DNA of 36,377 nucleotides from a virus. The stretch covers positions 1 to 36,377 of IMG/VR virus record IMGVR_UViG_3300001920_000013; one strand, given 5' to 3'. This document shows positions 15,011-23,046 of the stretch, piece by piece. A program made the translations under genes and the position numbers. Within the stretch, counting starts at the first letter, position 1. Each line of letters begins with the position of its first letter. The notes under the pieces are model-generated. The model did no database searches. It was given only the letters and a program-made list of their open reading frames with translations, and was not told where the DNA came from.

Positions 15011-16001
15011 TCCCGCGTTCTCGATGGCCGCGCTCACGGCCGCCATCAACCTGATTCCGAACCGCTACGGACGGCTGCAGGAACTCGACCTGTTCCCCGA
15101 GAAGCCGGTGCGGCTGCGCCAGATCCTCGTCGAAGAGAAGGCCGGCGTGCTGACCCTGCTGCCGACCCGGCCGCTCGGCGCACCGGGCACCGTCAGCGCC
15201 AGCCCCAAGCGGCGGATGCGCTCGTTCGTCGCACCGCATATCCCGCACGATGACGTGATCCTGCCGGCCGACGTGAGCGGCTTGCGCGCCTTCGGCTCCG
15301 AGACCGAGCTCGAATCGATCGCGAGCGTCGTCGCCGAGCGCCTGGAGATGATGCGCAACAAACACGCGATCACGCTCGAACATCTGCGGATGGGTGCGCT
15401 CAAGGGCCAGATTCTCGACAGCGACGGCAGCGTGCTTTACGACTTGTACGAGGAGTTCCGCATCGCTCAGCAGCACGTCCCGTTTGGGATCGACAACCCG
15501 AACAACGGCACCGATGTGAAGCAGAAGTGCATCGAGACGCTGGCGTTGATTGAGGAGGGCCTGCTCGGCGAGTTCATGACCGGCGCGCGCGTGCTGTGCT
15601 CGCAGGAGTTCTTCGCCGCGCTCACCTCGCACAAGGACGTGAAAACGGCCTACACGCAATGGCAGCAGGGCGCGGTGCTGATCAACGACGTGCGCAAGGG
15701 CTTCAACTTCGGCGGGCTGGTGTTCGAGGAGTACCGCGGCAAGGCGTCGGATCTGGAGGGCACCGTGCGGCGCTTTATCGCGCCGGGCGAAGCCCACGCC
15801 TTCCCGATCGGCACCCTCAACACCTTCGCGACCTACAACGCACCGGCGGATTTCAACGAAACGGTCAACACCCTCGGCCAGCCGCTCTACGCCAAGCTCG
15901 ACGCGCGCAAGTTCGACCGCGGCACCGACGTCCACACCCAGTCCAATCCCCTGCCGCTGTGCCTGCGTCCCAGCGTGCTGGTGAAACTCTCGATCAACTG
16001 A
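14991..16001 (+). CDS. Major capsid protein, lambda gpE family
   Basis: A 336-residue major capsid protein that builds the icosahedral head. It has the gpE family layout: an N-terminal FSMAALTAAINLIPNRYGRL, then VRLRQILVEEKAGVLTLLPT, APHIPHDDVILPADVSG, RNKHAITLEHLRMGALKG, and the C-terminal KGFNFGGLVFEEYRG with FIAPGEAHAFPIG. The length is close to that of lambda gpE (341 residues). ATG 14991 is placed by the family start and lies within the end of the decoration gene. Next comes the muramidase gene, which is not the usual neighbour. Confidence 0.95.
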   Translation: MQNPFSNPAFSMAALTAAINLIPNRYGRLQELDLFPEKPVRLRQILVEEKAGVLTLLPTRPLGAPGTVSASPKRRMRSFVAPHIPHDDVILPADVSGLRAFGSETELESIASVVAERLEMMRNKHAITLEHLRMGALKGQILDSDGSVLYDLYEEFRIAQQHVPFGIDNPNNGTDVKQKCIETLALIEEGLLGEFMTGARVLCSQEFFAALTSHKDVKTAYTQWQQGAVLINDVRKGFNFGGLVFEEYRGKASDLEGTVRRFIAPGEAHAFPIGTLNTFATYNAPADFNETVNTLGQPLYAKLDARKFDRGTDVHTQSNPLPLCLRPSVLVKLSIN

Positions 16002-16009
16002 GGCCCACC

Positions 16010-16534
16010 ATGACCACGACCACAGGGCTGGCGGCCTCGCCACCGGCCGGGGATCGCTTTGCCCGCGCGATCGAGCGTGTCCTGATCCATGAGGGCGGCG
16101 ATGCCGACGATCCACGCGACGCGGGCGGCAGGACACGCTGGGGCATCAGCCAGCGCACCTATCCCACGCTCAATATCGCCACGCTCACGCGCGCGGAAGC
16201 GATCACGCTGTACCGGCGCGACTTCTGGATACCACTGCAGGGCGATGCGTTGCCGCCCGCGCTCGCGTTCCAAGCGCTCGATGCCGCGGTGAATCACGGC
16301 GTCGGGCGCACGGCGCGCTGGCTGCAGCGGCTGGTCGGCGTGCGCGTCGATGGGCAGCTTGGGCCCCTCACGCTGGCCGCCATTCAGGCCGCCGATCAGC
16401 GCGGGTTGATCCAGCGCTTACTCGCCCTGCGCCTGGACCTCTACGTCGAACACGACCGCTTCGCGGCGTTCGGACGCGGTTGGACCCGGCGCATCGCCGA
16501 GAACCTGCGCTATGCCGCGCGAGACCTCGCATGA
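16010..16534 (+). CDS. GH108-type N-acetylmuramidase (endolysin)
   Basis: A 174-residue peptidoglycan-degrading enzyme. The N-terminal part has the glycosyl hydrolase 108 signature: HEGGDADDPRDAGGRTRWGI near residues 27-46, with Glu28 as the expected catalytic acid. The C-terminal part (about 115-170: RVDGQLGPLTLAAIQAAD) matches the peptidoglycan-binding domain 3 that usually follows. No signal peptide or membrane segment is seen, so a holin would be needed for release during lysis. It lies between the major capsid and head-tail joining genes, with an ATGA overlap into the next gene. This is an odd place for a lysis gene, so it may act as a virion-associated or transcript-coupled lysin. Confidence 0.88.
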   Translation: MTTTTGLAASPPAGDRFARAIERVLIHEGGDADDPRDAGGRTRWGISQRTYPTLNIATLTRAEAITLYRRDFWIPLQGDALPPALAFQALDAAVNHGVGRTARWLQRLVGVRVDGQLGPLTLAAIQAADQRGLIQRLLALRLDLYVEHDRFAAFGRGWTRRIAENLRYAARDLA

Positions 16535-16836
16535 GTACGCCGCTCGATCCCGCGTTCGAAGCGGCGCATGACGCCCTGTTCGCGGTGTTCGGCGAATCGG
16601 CATTCGTGCGCCGCGGACGTGCAGCCCCGAAGGCTGTGCATGTCGTCATCACCTTTGGCGTGCGCGAACTCGGCGACCACAGCCAGGGCGTCTCGAGGGT
16701 CACGACCGTGAAGTTTCGCAACACCGAGTGGACGCCCCGCACCGGCGATTGGCTGCAACTGCCGACGACTCGACTGCGGATCGATCGCATCGTGCTCGAC
16801 GATGGGATCGTCACCGAGGCGGTGCTCTTTGGCTGA
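16531..16836 (+). CDS. Head-tail joining protein (FII-like)
   Basis: A 101-residue protein that fits the lambda FII/head-tail attachment family by size, position and a C-terminal WTPRTGDWLQLPTTRLRIDRI, which resembles the beta barrel segment with a conserved RxGD turn. The N-terminal helix (PAFEAAHDALFAVFGESA) also matches. Such proteins attach the tail to the filled head. The start overlaps the muramidase stop by ATGA. Sequence similarity to FII is weak, so the assignment leans on context. Confidence 0.65.
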   Translation: MSTPLDPAFEAAHDALFAVFGESAFVRRGRAAPKAVHVVITFGVRELGDHSQGVSRVTTVKFRNTEWTPRTGDWLQLPTTRLRIDRIVLDDGIVTEAVLFG

Positions 16837-17269
16837 CACACCAATTCCGTGGGCGATTCTCGAATTGGTGCAGACGCGCCTGCGCACACTCCGGAAGGCG
16901 GGTGGCTATCGCACCGACGCCGGCCGCGATGTGCGTCTGGAACCCGCGCCTTTCGATCCGAACGATGCGCCGCGGCTGACGGTGTATCCGCTGACGATGC
17001 TCGTGCCCGACGACGCGCGCAGCGCAGGCGAACGCGGCTTCACCTTTGTCGTCGAAGCGCTCGTGCCGGTCAAGCTCGATCACGCACAAGCGCGCATCGT
17101 CGACACGATGGCCGACATCGAGGACGTGTTGGACGGCTATCTGCAAGCGCCGCTGGCCTTGCCGTTGCAGTTTCAGGAAGCGGTCTTGCTCGATCGTCCT
17201 GATGGCGTGGCGGCGATGGCGGCGCAAGTGATGTTCGGCACGCGCTATCGGCGCGTGGGGCGTCTCTGA
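16829..17269 (+). CDS. Probable tail completion/terminator protein
   Basis: A 146-residue soluble protein located where tail terminator or completion proteins (lambda gpU position) are found. An N-terminal helix (PWAILELVQTRLRTLRKAGG) is followed by strands RLTVYPLTMLVPD and GFTFVVEALVPV, a helix (DHAQARIVDTMADIEDVLDG) and a C-terminal strand region. This alternation fits gpU-like folds, but I cannot confirm the family. The most likely start is TTG 16829, eight bases inside the previous gene, with GAGG about nine bases upstream; no ATG lies nearby in frame. Confidence 0.6.
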   Translation: MADTPIPWAILELVQTRLRTLRKAGGYRTDAGRDVRLEPAPFDPNDAPRLTVYPLTMLVPDDARSAGERGFTFVVEALVPVKLDHAQARIVDTMADIEDVLDGYLQAPLALPLQFQEAVLLDRPDGVAAMAAQVMFGTRYRRVGRL

Positions 17270-17280
17270 TGTCGGCGTGC

Positions 17281-17577
17281 TCAGCGCTGTGCCGGCGGCC
17301 ACAACCGCGCAGCGTGAACCAGTGCCAGCACCCAGATGATCTGCGCGGTCTCGTCGACCTCATACACGAGTCGGTAGTTTTCGTGCGGCACCAGCTCGCG
17401 CGTCCCCGGTACGAGGCCGGCACGACCCATCAGCGGAAACTGCACCAACGCCGCAGCGGCCTCACCGAACCGTTCATCCAGTGCCAGCGCCGCCATCGGC
17501 GCGTCGCGGCACACGGTCTCGAAGATGGTCAGACGGTCTTGGCGGGCGGCGTCGCTCCAGCGGACCTTCACGCTCAA
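17281..17577 (-). CDS. ParE/RelE-family toxin
   Basis: A 98-residue toxin on the minus strand, paired with the antitoxin just upstream. It has the RelE/ParE pattern: KVRWSDAARQDRLTIFETV at the start, a helix pair with ALDERFGEAAAALVQFP, then GLVPGTRELVPHENYRLVYEVD and IIWVLALVHAARLWP. The C-terminal HAARLWP is typical of the family and close to the first toxin's HAAQQWP. The GTG/ATG start overlaps the antitoxin stop (ATGA at 17574-17577). It sits tail to tail with the plus-strand tail gene ending at 17269, inside the tail operon, so it is an inserted accessory unit. Confidence 0.85.
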   Translation of the reverse strand: MSVKVRWSDAARQDRLTIFETVCRDAPMAALALDERFGEAAAALVQFPLMGRAGLVPGTRELVPHENYRLVYEVDETAQIIWVLALVHAARLWPPAQR

Positions 17578-17858
17578 GCGCCGGCCTGGCGCCGCACGGC
17601 ATCGCGGCGGGCCGCGAACTCAGCCTCGACCGTCTCGTCGGAGGCATGCCGTCCCTCGGCGATTTGCGCACGGGCAAGCGCGACCTTGTCCTGCACGAAC
17701 GCCTCATACGCCTCGCGCTGCTCCCGGCTGCGCACGTACTCCCGCATCAGCTCACGCACGACCTGCGAGGCCGGGCGATGTTCGGCCTCGGTCGCGGCGA
17801 TGAAGGCATCCCGCAATTCCGCCTCCAATTTCAATGTGAACACGGTGGCTTTGGTCAT
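17574..17858 (-). CDS. CopG/ribbon-helix-helix antitoxin
   Basis: A 94-residue antitoxin. The N-terminal TVFTLKLEAELRDAFIAATE followed by RPASQVVRELMREYV is the ribbon-helix-helix pattern used for dimerisation and operator binding. The C-terminal part is a charged helix (YEAFVQDKVALARAQIAEG) that should bind the toxin. ATG 17858 is chosen; a GTG at 17894 would place the start inside the promoter. The gap between the predicted -10 box and ATG is short, so the mRNA may be almost leaderless. Antitoxin and toxin overlap by four bases. Confidence 0.85.
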   Translation of the reverse strand: MTKATVFTLKLEAELRDAFIAATEAEHRPASQVVRELMREYVRSREQREAYEAFVQDKVALARAQIAEGRHASDETVEAEFAARRDAVRRQAGA

Positions 17859-17875
17859 GGCCGAGGCGCCAAAAG

Positions 17876-17904
17876 ATACTAACGTCGTATGCACAATATC
17901 ATAA
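17876..17904 (-). promoter_or_regulatory. Candidate minus-strand promoter of the CopG/ParE-like pair
   Basis: Read on the minus strand: TTATGA (17899-17904), 17 bases, then TAGTAT (17876-17881). The stretch is much richer in A and T than its surroundings and contains the inverted halves ATAC and GTAT, a possible antitoxin operator. It overlaps the leader of the plus-strand tail gene at 17915. Confidence 0.55.
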
Positions 17905-17914
17905 CGAGGCGGCC

Positions 17915-18547
17915 ATGAGTGCCGGCAGCCGCCCGACTGGCGGTGCCTGGGGCCTCCACGCGGATCTCGACGGCCACCTCGCCGCCGCCCGCAATCTCAG
18001 CGCCTTGGCCAGTCACCTGCCGACCCTGCACACCCGAGCGATCGGCACCCTGCGGCGACGCCTGCCGGTCCACGCCCGTCGAGACATCCAGGCCGAGTAC
18101 CAGATCGGCGCACGTCGCCTCACGCAAGACCTGCAATCGCGCGCCACCGATGACGGCGTGCGTCTGGTGGGCCGTTTCCGCGGGATCGGCCTGCGCAACT
18201 TCGCGGCACGCCAGACCAAACGCGGCGTGACCGCCTCGGTCCTGCGCGGCAAACGCAGCCTGCGCGCGCATGCGTTCCTCGGCGTCGGTGTGAACCGCAA
18301 CGCGCAGGTCTTTCGGCGCGAAGGCCCGAAGCGCGTGATGCAGCAGGGACGCTACGCGGGCAAACAACGTCAACCGCTGGTCGCCGAGTACGGCGCCACC
18401 GCCGCGCAAATGCTCGCCAAGGGTCGCCGCCCCGCACGCCTCATCGACTACGCCCGCGGCGTGCTCGCCGCCGAGGCCGATCGCCTCCTGCGGCTCGCTG
18501 CCGCCTCTTCCGCCACCGCACCTTCCGCCAACGCCACCTCGCCATGA
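17915..18547 (+). CDS. Minor tail protein Z-like
   Basis: A 210-residue basic protein that fits the prophage minor tail Z family by position, length (lambda gpZ has 192 residues) and pattern: a helical N-terminal half with RRRLPVHARRDIQAEY, then FRGIGLRNFAARQTKRGVTA and AQVFRREGPKRVMQQG, similar to the FxRxG segment of gpZ. gpZ works in tail termination and assembly. GAGG lies before ATG 17915. It overlaps the next gene by ATGA. Because the inserted toxin-antitoxin unit separates it from the upstream tail gene, its transcription must cross that unit. Confidence 0.65.
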   Translation: MSAGSRPTGGAWGLHADLDGHLAAARNLSALASHLPTLHTRAIGTLRRRLPVHARRDIQAEYQIGARRLTQDLQSRATDDGVRLVGRFRGIGLRNFAARQTKRGVTASVLRGKRSLRAHAFLGVGVNRNAQVFRREGPKRVMQQGRYAGKQRQPLVAEYGATAAQMLAKGRRPARLIDYARGVLAAEADRLLRLAAASSATAPSANATSP

Positions 18548-18771
18548 AGACCCTCCGCCTCTATCACCCGCACACGCACGAAGGCATCGCCTACATGCCG
18601 CCGCCCGAAGGCATCGAACTCACCGTCAACGACGCCGATGCCGCGCTGCTCGCGGCCTGGGGTCTGACCTCGCCGCCGCCGACGCTCGTGGAGGCACACG
18701 CGGCTTCGACCGATGCGCAAGCGCCTGCGCACGACCACGCCGTCGCCGATCACGAGGACGCCAACGCATGA
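18544..18771 (+). CDS. Small tail-operon protein of unknown function
   Basis: A 75-residue acidic protein. The N-terminal half is a compact strand pattern (KTLRLYHPHTHEGIAYMPP, then GIELTVNDADAALLAAWGL); the C-terminal third is Ala/His/Asp-rich and probably disordered. It overlaps both neighbours by ATGA and is therefore very likely translated. I do not recognise the family. Its position between gpZ-like and tail tube genes suggests a minor tail or assembly role. Confidence 0.6.
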   Translation: MKTLRLYHPHTHEGIAYMPPPEGIELTVNDADAALLAAWGLTSPPPTLVEAHAASTDAQAPAHDHAVADHEDANA

Positions 18772-19523
18772 AAGACTTCTCCTTCCAAGGTGGTCTGTAT
18801 CTTGGCACCCGCCTCGCCGGCGGTCGGCCCGGTGCGCTGCGCTGGGTCGGCGATGCGCCCAAGTGCGATCTCACGCTCAAGACCGAGACCGAGACGCGCA
18901 AGGAATCGTACTCGGGCAATCGCCTGACCTCGGCCGTACTGCAGAAGGGCAAGGAAGCCGAGCTGTCGATCGCGATCAACTGGGCCGACATCGACAATCT
19001 GCTGCTCGGCTTGTACGCGACCAAGGCAACCATCGTCGGCGGCACGCTCACCGGGGAGCGCCTGCCGGTGCCACTCGCCGCGAACGATCTGATCGCGCTC
19101 GACCACAGCACGGTCAGCCAGCTCGTGCTCACCGACAGCAATGCCGCGCCCGCGACGCTGGTCGCAAACACGCACTATCGCCTGCAGAGCGCACGCGCGG
19201 GTCTGGTGCAACTGCTCGATCTCGCCGCGTTCACGCTGCCCCTGCGCGCGGCATATCGCTATGGGGCGCGGGTCAGCGTCGCGATGCTCACCACCGCGGC
19301 GCCCGAGCGCTATCTGTTCCTCGATGGCATCAACACCCTCGACGGTGCGCCTGTGCAAGTTCGGCTGTATCGCGTGCAGTTCAACCCCGTCTCCAATCTC
19401 GGCCTCATCCACGAGTCGTTCGGCCAGTTCGAGATGACCGCATCGGTGCTGTTCGATCCCGAGGCCGCGGCCGATCCCTTGCTCGGCGGCTTCGGCCGGC
19501 TCGATCTGCCGGAGGTGCCGTGA
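18768..19523 (+). CDS. Major tail tube protein
   Basis: A 251-residue protein that should form the tube of the non-contractile tail, as lambda gpV does. It lies directly before the tail chaperone and tape measure genes, the usual place. The sequence alternates strands, for example FQGGLYLGTRL at the start, CDLTLKTETETRKESYSG, AELSIAINWADIDNLLLGLY, RYLFLDGINTLDGAPVQVRL and a C-terminal FEMTASVLFDPEAA. No sheath gene is present in the window, so the tail is siphovirus-like. Overlaps by ATGA on the left and shares one base with the next gene on the right. Confidence 0.8.
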   Translation: MKDFSFQGGLYLGTRLAGGRPGALRWVGDAPKCDLTLKTETETRKESYSGNRLTSAVLQKGKEAELSIAINWADIDNLLLGLYATKATIVGGTLTGERLPVPLAANDLIALDHSTVSQLVLTDSNAAPATLVANTHYRLQSARAGLVQLLDLAAFTLPLRAAYRYGARVSVAMLTTAAPERYLFLDGINTLDGAPVQVRLYRVQFNPVSNLGLIHESFGQFEMTASVLFDPEAAADPLLGGFGRLDLPEVP

Positions 19524-20038
19524 TGGCCACGAAGATTCCCGCGGCGCCACTGTCCGTGGATGCAGCAGCGTCGGCCGCCGACGATCTGGCCGTCCTACAC
19601 CCCGATCGCACGCTCGTGTTCGCTGGACGCACGGTGACGATCCGCGAGTACGGCTTCTTCGAGGGGCTCGAGATCGCCGATCGCGCGCATGCGTTCATTG
19701 CGGACCTGATCGCTGCGAGTGATAACGGTACGCTGCGCTATGCCCATGTGCGCCGGCTGTTCGGGCGTCATCGTGTGGTGATCCCTGCGATCGCGGCGCA
19801 GGCCGGCGACGTCGACGTCGCATGGCTCGAATCGCTTGCGCCCGACGATCTGGAGCTGTACCTCGCGACCTGGTTCGCGACGAACGCGGCTTTTTTCGTG
19901 CGCGAGGTGCTGGCGGAGGTCCGCGAGGGCCAGCTCCTCGACGCGCATCCGCTCGCGAGCGGCGCGTCGGCTGGCGCGACCTTTTCGTCCGACTCGCCGC
20001 CGCCGGACACGGCGATTCCGCCCGACTCGGCCGCATGA
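19523..20038 (+). CDS. Tail assembly chaperone, zero-frame product (G-like)
   Basis: A 171-residue protein in the position of lambda gpG, which guides tail tube polymerisation on the tape measure. The core (residues about 25-125) is mostly helical: TVTIREYGFFEGLEIADRAH, LRYAHVRRLFGRHRVVIPAI, then APDDLELYLATWFATNAAFF. Codons for Ala-Phe-Phe at residues 123-125 form a T TTT TTC slippery heptamer. After it, the zero-frame tail is a poorly structured Ser/Ala/Pro stretch, whereas the -1 frame continues into a helical domain. ATG 19523 overlaps the tail tube stop by one base. Confidence 0.78.
   Translation: MATKIPAAPLSVDAAASAADDLAVLHPDRTLVFAGRTVTIREYGFFEGLEIADRAHAFIADLIAASDNGTLRYAHVRRLFGRHRVVIPAIAAQAGDVDVAWLESLAPDDLELYLATWFATNAAFFVREVLAEVREGQLLDAHPLASGASAGATFSSDSPPPDTAIPPDSAA
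19891..19897 (+). promoter_or_regulatory. Candidate -1 ribosomal frameshift site (T TTT TTC)
   Basis: In the zero frame the codons are GCT TTT TTC, so the heptamer allows both tRNAs to slip back one base onto TTT TTT. The -1 frame is open from 19822 to the stop at 20184 and gives a 220-residue fusion: 125 residues of the G-like protein plus 95 more. Programmed frameshifting here is a general feature of lambda-type tail chaperone genes. A GC-rich sequence with a GCTCGCGAGC palindrome follows downstream and could stimulate slipping. Confidence 0.72.
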
Positions 20039-20184
20039 CCGAACGCCAGCTCACCGCCGCGTTCGAGGCCGTCGATCGCGACGAGCGTCGCCGTCGCGCG
20101 GACTTCATCGAAGACGTGGCCACGGCCGTGTGGGGCGGCGAGGCCGCCGAGGCGCGCGTGAAATCCCTGCGCGGCCGGGACTGA
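20035..20184 (+). CDS. Tail assembly chaperone, -1 frame C-terminal part (T-like)
   Basis: As a free-standing ORF this gives 49 residues starting MTERQLTAAFEAVDRDE, then RRADFIEDVATAVWGGEAA. This resembles the second half of the GT chaperone, with the TxRQ start and RAD central motif I recall from many phages. The same frame is open far upstream (WRDLFVRLAAAGHG before the ATG), so the main product is more likely the frameshift fusion made from the slippery site at 19891 than an independent protein. ATG 20035 overlaps the zero-frame stop by ATGA, so separate translation also remains possible. Confidence 0.65.
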   Translation: MTERQLTAAFEAVDRDERRRRADFIEDVATAVWGGEAAEARVKSLRGRD

Positions 20185-20205
20185 GGACAACGTACCGATC
20201 GCGCC

Positions 20206-23046
20206 ATGAATCAGGATTTCGTGCTCAATCTGAAGGTCCGCGGCGATTCCGCGCAGGCCGAGGCCAGCCTCGCCCGTGTGGAGGGCGCGCTCGGCCGCGC
20301 CGACCGCGCCGTGGCCCAACTCAACGCCACCAGCACGGCCGCCGCGCGCACCAGTGCCGGGCAGGCGCAGGCGCAGGACGCCGTCGCGGGCGCGCACCGC
20401 CGCGGCGCACGCGCGGCCGAGGTCGGCGCGCGGGCCGTGAACGAATACGGCGTGTCCGTCGGCCAGACCCGGCAGGCGATGCGGATGCTGCCGGCGCAGA
20501 TCACCGATATCGTCACCTCGCTCGCCGGTGGCCAAAAACCGTGGCTGGTCGCCATCCAGCAAGGCGGTCAGTTGAAGGACTCCTTCGGCGGCATCGTGCC
20601 CGCCGCGCGCGCCCTGCTCGGCGCGGTCACGCCGCTGGTCGCCGGCGTCGCTCTGGTCGCCACGGTCCTCGGCAGCGTTGCGGTCGCGACGGTGTCGAGC
20701 TACCGGGAAACGCAAGCCTACGAACGTACGTTGATCGCAAGCGGCAACGCGGCGGCGACCACGGCCGGACAACTGCGGGTCCTGAAGGACAGCGTCGGTG
20801 GCGCCACGGGCGAGTACGGCAATGCGCAGACCGCGCTCACCGCCCTCGCCGGCTCGGGCAAGGTGGCGGGCGACACCCTGGACGCGGCCGCGCGTGCCGC
20901 GGTGAGTCTCTCGACGCTCACCGGGGCGTCGATCGAAGACACCACCCAGAAGATCATTGCACTCGCGGCGGCCCCCTCCGCGCAACTGATCGAACTCAAC
21001 CAGCAATACCGCTTCCTCTCGGTCGAGGTCTACCAGCATGTCCGTGCGCTGGAAGCGCAGGGCCGGGCACAGGACGCCGCGCGTCTCGCGATCGAGACCT
21101 TCGCCCGCGTCCACGAGCAGCGCGTGCAGGAGGCGTATGCGCGCGCAGGATCGCTCGAACGCGCGTGGATCAATGTCGGCAAAGTCATCGGCGGCGTCTG
21201 GCAGACCATCCGCAACATCGGGCGCGACGATCTCGCGTTCCGGCTGTCGAAGACGACCGATGAACTCGATCGCATCGGCAACGAATGGCGGGAACTCGGC
21301 GGTCTGAACTCACTCGATGCGGTGCTCGCAAGCGCCGACGTCGATGCCGGCACCAAGCAGCGCATCCGTGCGCTGCGGCAAGAGCAAGCGACCTTGCAGC
21401 GCGAGGCGAACGCCGAACAGGCGAAGGCCGATGCACAGGCGGCGTCGCAAGCCAAGCAGACGAACGCAATCAACGCGCTAGGTCGCGCCCAGGCGGCGCT
21501 CGGCCAGGACCGTGCGATCGCCAAAGCGCAGCAGCTGCGCGCGCTCGAACGCGATATCGCCGCGCTGCGCGCGGGGGGCGTGACGCAGGTCGAGGGCGTG
21601 TCTCTCGCGGCCTTCGAGGCCACGCGCCGCGCGCAGATCGACGACCAGTTCAAAGCACCGAAGGCTGCCCGCGGGCCGAAGCCCAAAGCCACCGACGCCG
21701 ATCGTGCCCGCGAGTCGGCCGAGCGCGAACTCGAATCGCTGCGTCGCGAGATCGCGCTGCTCGGCGAGGTCGAAGCCGGTCAGACCCGTGCCGGCGAGGC
21801 CGCACGCCTGCGCTACGAGACGACGCAGGGCGCGCTCAAAGCCCTCACGCCCGCGCTCAAGGCACAACTGATCACTGAGGCCGAGGCGCTCGACACCGCG
21901 CGCGCTGCGGCGGAGGCCGAACGCGAGCGTAAGGCCGAACTCGAGAAGACGACGCGCGCCTATGAGGCGCTCCGCGCCAGTCTGCGCACCCCGGCCGAGG
22001 TCGCACTGGAGGAGGCGCGCACGCAGGTGGCGCTGTTGAACGACGCGCTGCAAGAGGGGATCGCGACCAAGGTCGCGTTCGATGCGGCAATGGCGCGCGT
22101 GGTGCAGACGAGTTTTCGAAAACCTGACGCCATTCCTGGCGCAGCGCCGGATCTCGGCCCGGCCGGCAGCGAGCTGGCGCAGATCGAACAGTCGCGTGTG
22201 CGCTTGCAAGCGTGGCACGCCGAACAGCTCGCCCTGCTCGCGCAATTCCGCGCGCAGCGCGCCGACCTCAACGCGCAATGGGACGCGCAGGAAGAAACGA
22301 TTGAGCGCCAGCACCAGGCAGCGCTCGCGCAATTGCAATCCGCGCAGACGCAGGTGCTGCTCGCCGGTGCCTCCGCGACGTTCGGCCAACTCGCCGATAT
22401 CGCCCGCACGTTCGGCGGCGAGCAGAGCGCGACGTATCGCGCGCTGTTTGCCCTCAGCAAAGCCTTCGCCATCGCCCAGGCGGCGATTGCCCTCGCCCAG
22501 AACGTCGCCGAAGCGAGCAAGGTGGGCTTTCCGCAAAACATTCCGCTGATCGCCGGGGCCATCGCCCAAGGCGCCACCATCGCCGGGCTGATCGCGCAGG
22601 CCACCTTCAACGGCGGAGGTGGCTACGCGACCGGCGGCCATGTGCGCGGACCCGGCACGGCGACCTCCGACAGCATTCCGGCGTGGCTGTCGGATTTCGA
22701 GTTCGTCACCCGCGCGGCCGTGGTGCGCCAGCCGGGCGCGTTGCCGTTTCTGGAGGACTTCAATCGCCGCGGCATGCCGGCGTTGGAGGCCTGGCACGCA
22801 CGTCGCTTCGCCACCGCCGCGCCGCCGCAGGTCTCGCTCCCCCGCGCGCCGCGCGTGAACTTCGCCGAGGGCGGCCTCGCCCGCGCCGCCGCCGGCCTGA
22901 ACCCGCAACTCAACCTGCGCCTGATCAATGCGATCAATACCGATGCGCTCGCCGAGTCGATGGCGCAGAGCCGGGGTCTGGAGCAGACCATCCTCAACGT
23001 GATCGACCGCAACGGCAGCTTCCTGCGCCAAAGGATCGGTGGCTGA
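20206..23046 (+). CDS. Tail tape measure protein
   Basis: A 946-residue protein that sets tail length and is ejected into the host with the DNA. The N-terminal half has the lambda gpH type segment: MRMLPAQITDIVTSLAGGQ and PWLVAIQQGGQLKDSFGG near residues 92-130, then a hydrophobic stretch (about 137-165). The middle is a long Ala/Glu/Arg-rich coiled coil with repeated heptad-like runs (about 370-700). The C-terminal part has GGGYATGGHVRGPGTATSDS near 803-822 and SDFEFVTRAAVVRQPG, common in tape measure ends. Using the usual rule of about 0.15 nm per residue, the tail would be near 140 nm. Confidence 0.93.
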   Translation: MNQDFVLNLKVRGDSAQAEASLARVEGALGRADRAVAQLNATSTAAARTSAGQAQAQDAVAGAHRRGARAAEVGARAVNEYGVSVGQTRQAMRMLPAQITDIVTSLAGGQKPWLVAIQQGGQLKDSFGGIVPAARALLGAVTPLVAGVALVATVLGSVAVATVSSYRETQAYERTLIASGNAAATTAGQLRVLKDSVGGATGEYGNAQTALTALAGSGKVAGDTLDAAARAAVSLSTLTGASIEDTTQKIIALAAAPSAQLIELNQQYRFLSVEVYQHVRALEAQGRAQDAARLAIETFARVHEQRVQEAYARAGSLERAWINVGKVIGGVWQTIRNIGRDDLAFRLSKTTDELDRIGNEWRELGGLNSLDAVLASADVDAGTKQRIRALRQEQATLQREANAEQAKADAQAASQAKQTNAINALGRAQAALGQDRAIAKAQQLRALERDIAALRAGGVTQVEGVSLAAFEATRRAQIDDQFKAPKAARGPKPKATDADRARESAERELESLRREIALLGEVEAGQTRAGEAARLRYETTQGALKALTPALKAQLITEAEALDTARAAAEAERERKAELEKTTRAYEALRASLRTPAEVALEEARTQVALLNDALQEGIATKVAFDAAMARVVQTSFRKPDAIPGAAPDLGPAGSELAQIEQSRVRLQAWHAEQLALLAQFRAQRADLNAQWDAQEETIERQHQAALAQLQSAQTQVLLAGASATFGQLADIARTFGGEQSATYRALFALSKAFAIAQAAIALAQNVAEASKVGFPQNIPLIAGAIAQGATIAGLIAQATFNGGGGYATGGHVRGPGTATSDSIPAWLSDFEFVTRAAVVRQPGALPFLEDFNRRGMPALEAWHARRFATAAPPQVSLPRAPRVNFAEGGLARAAAGLNPQLNLRLINAINTDALAESMAQSRGLEQTILNVIDRNGSFLRQRIGG

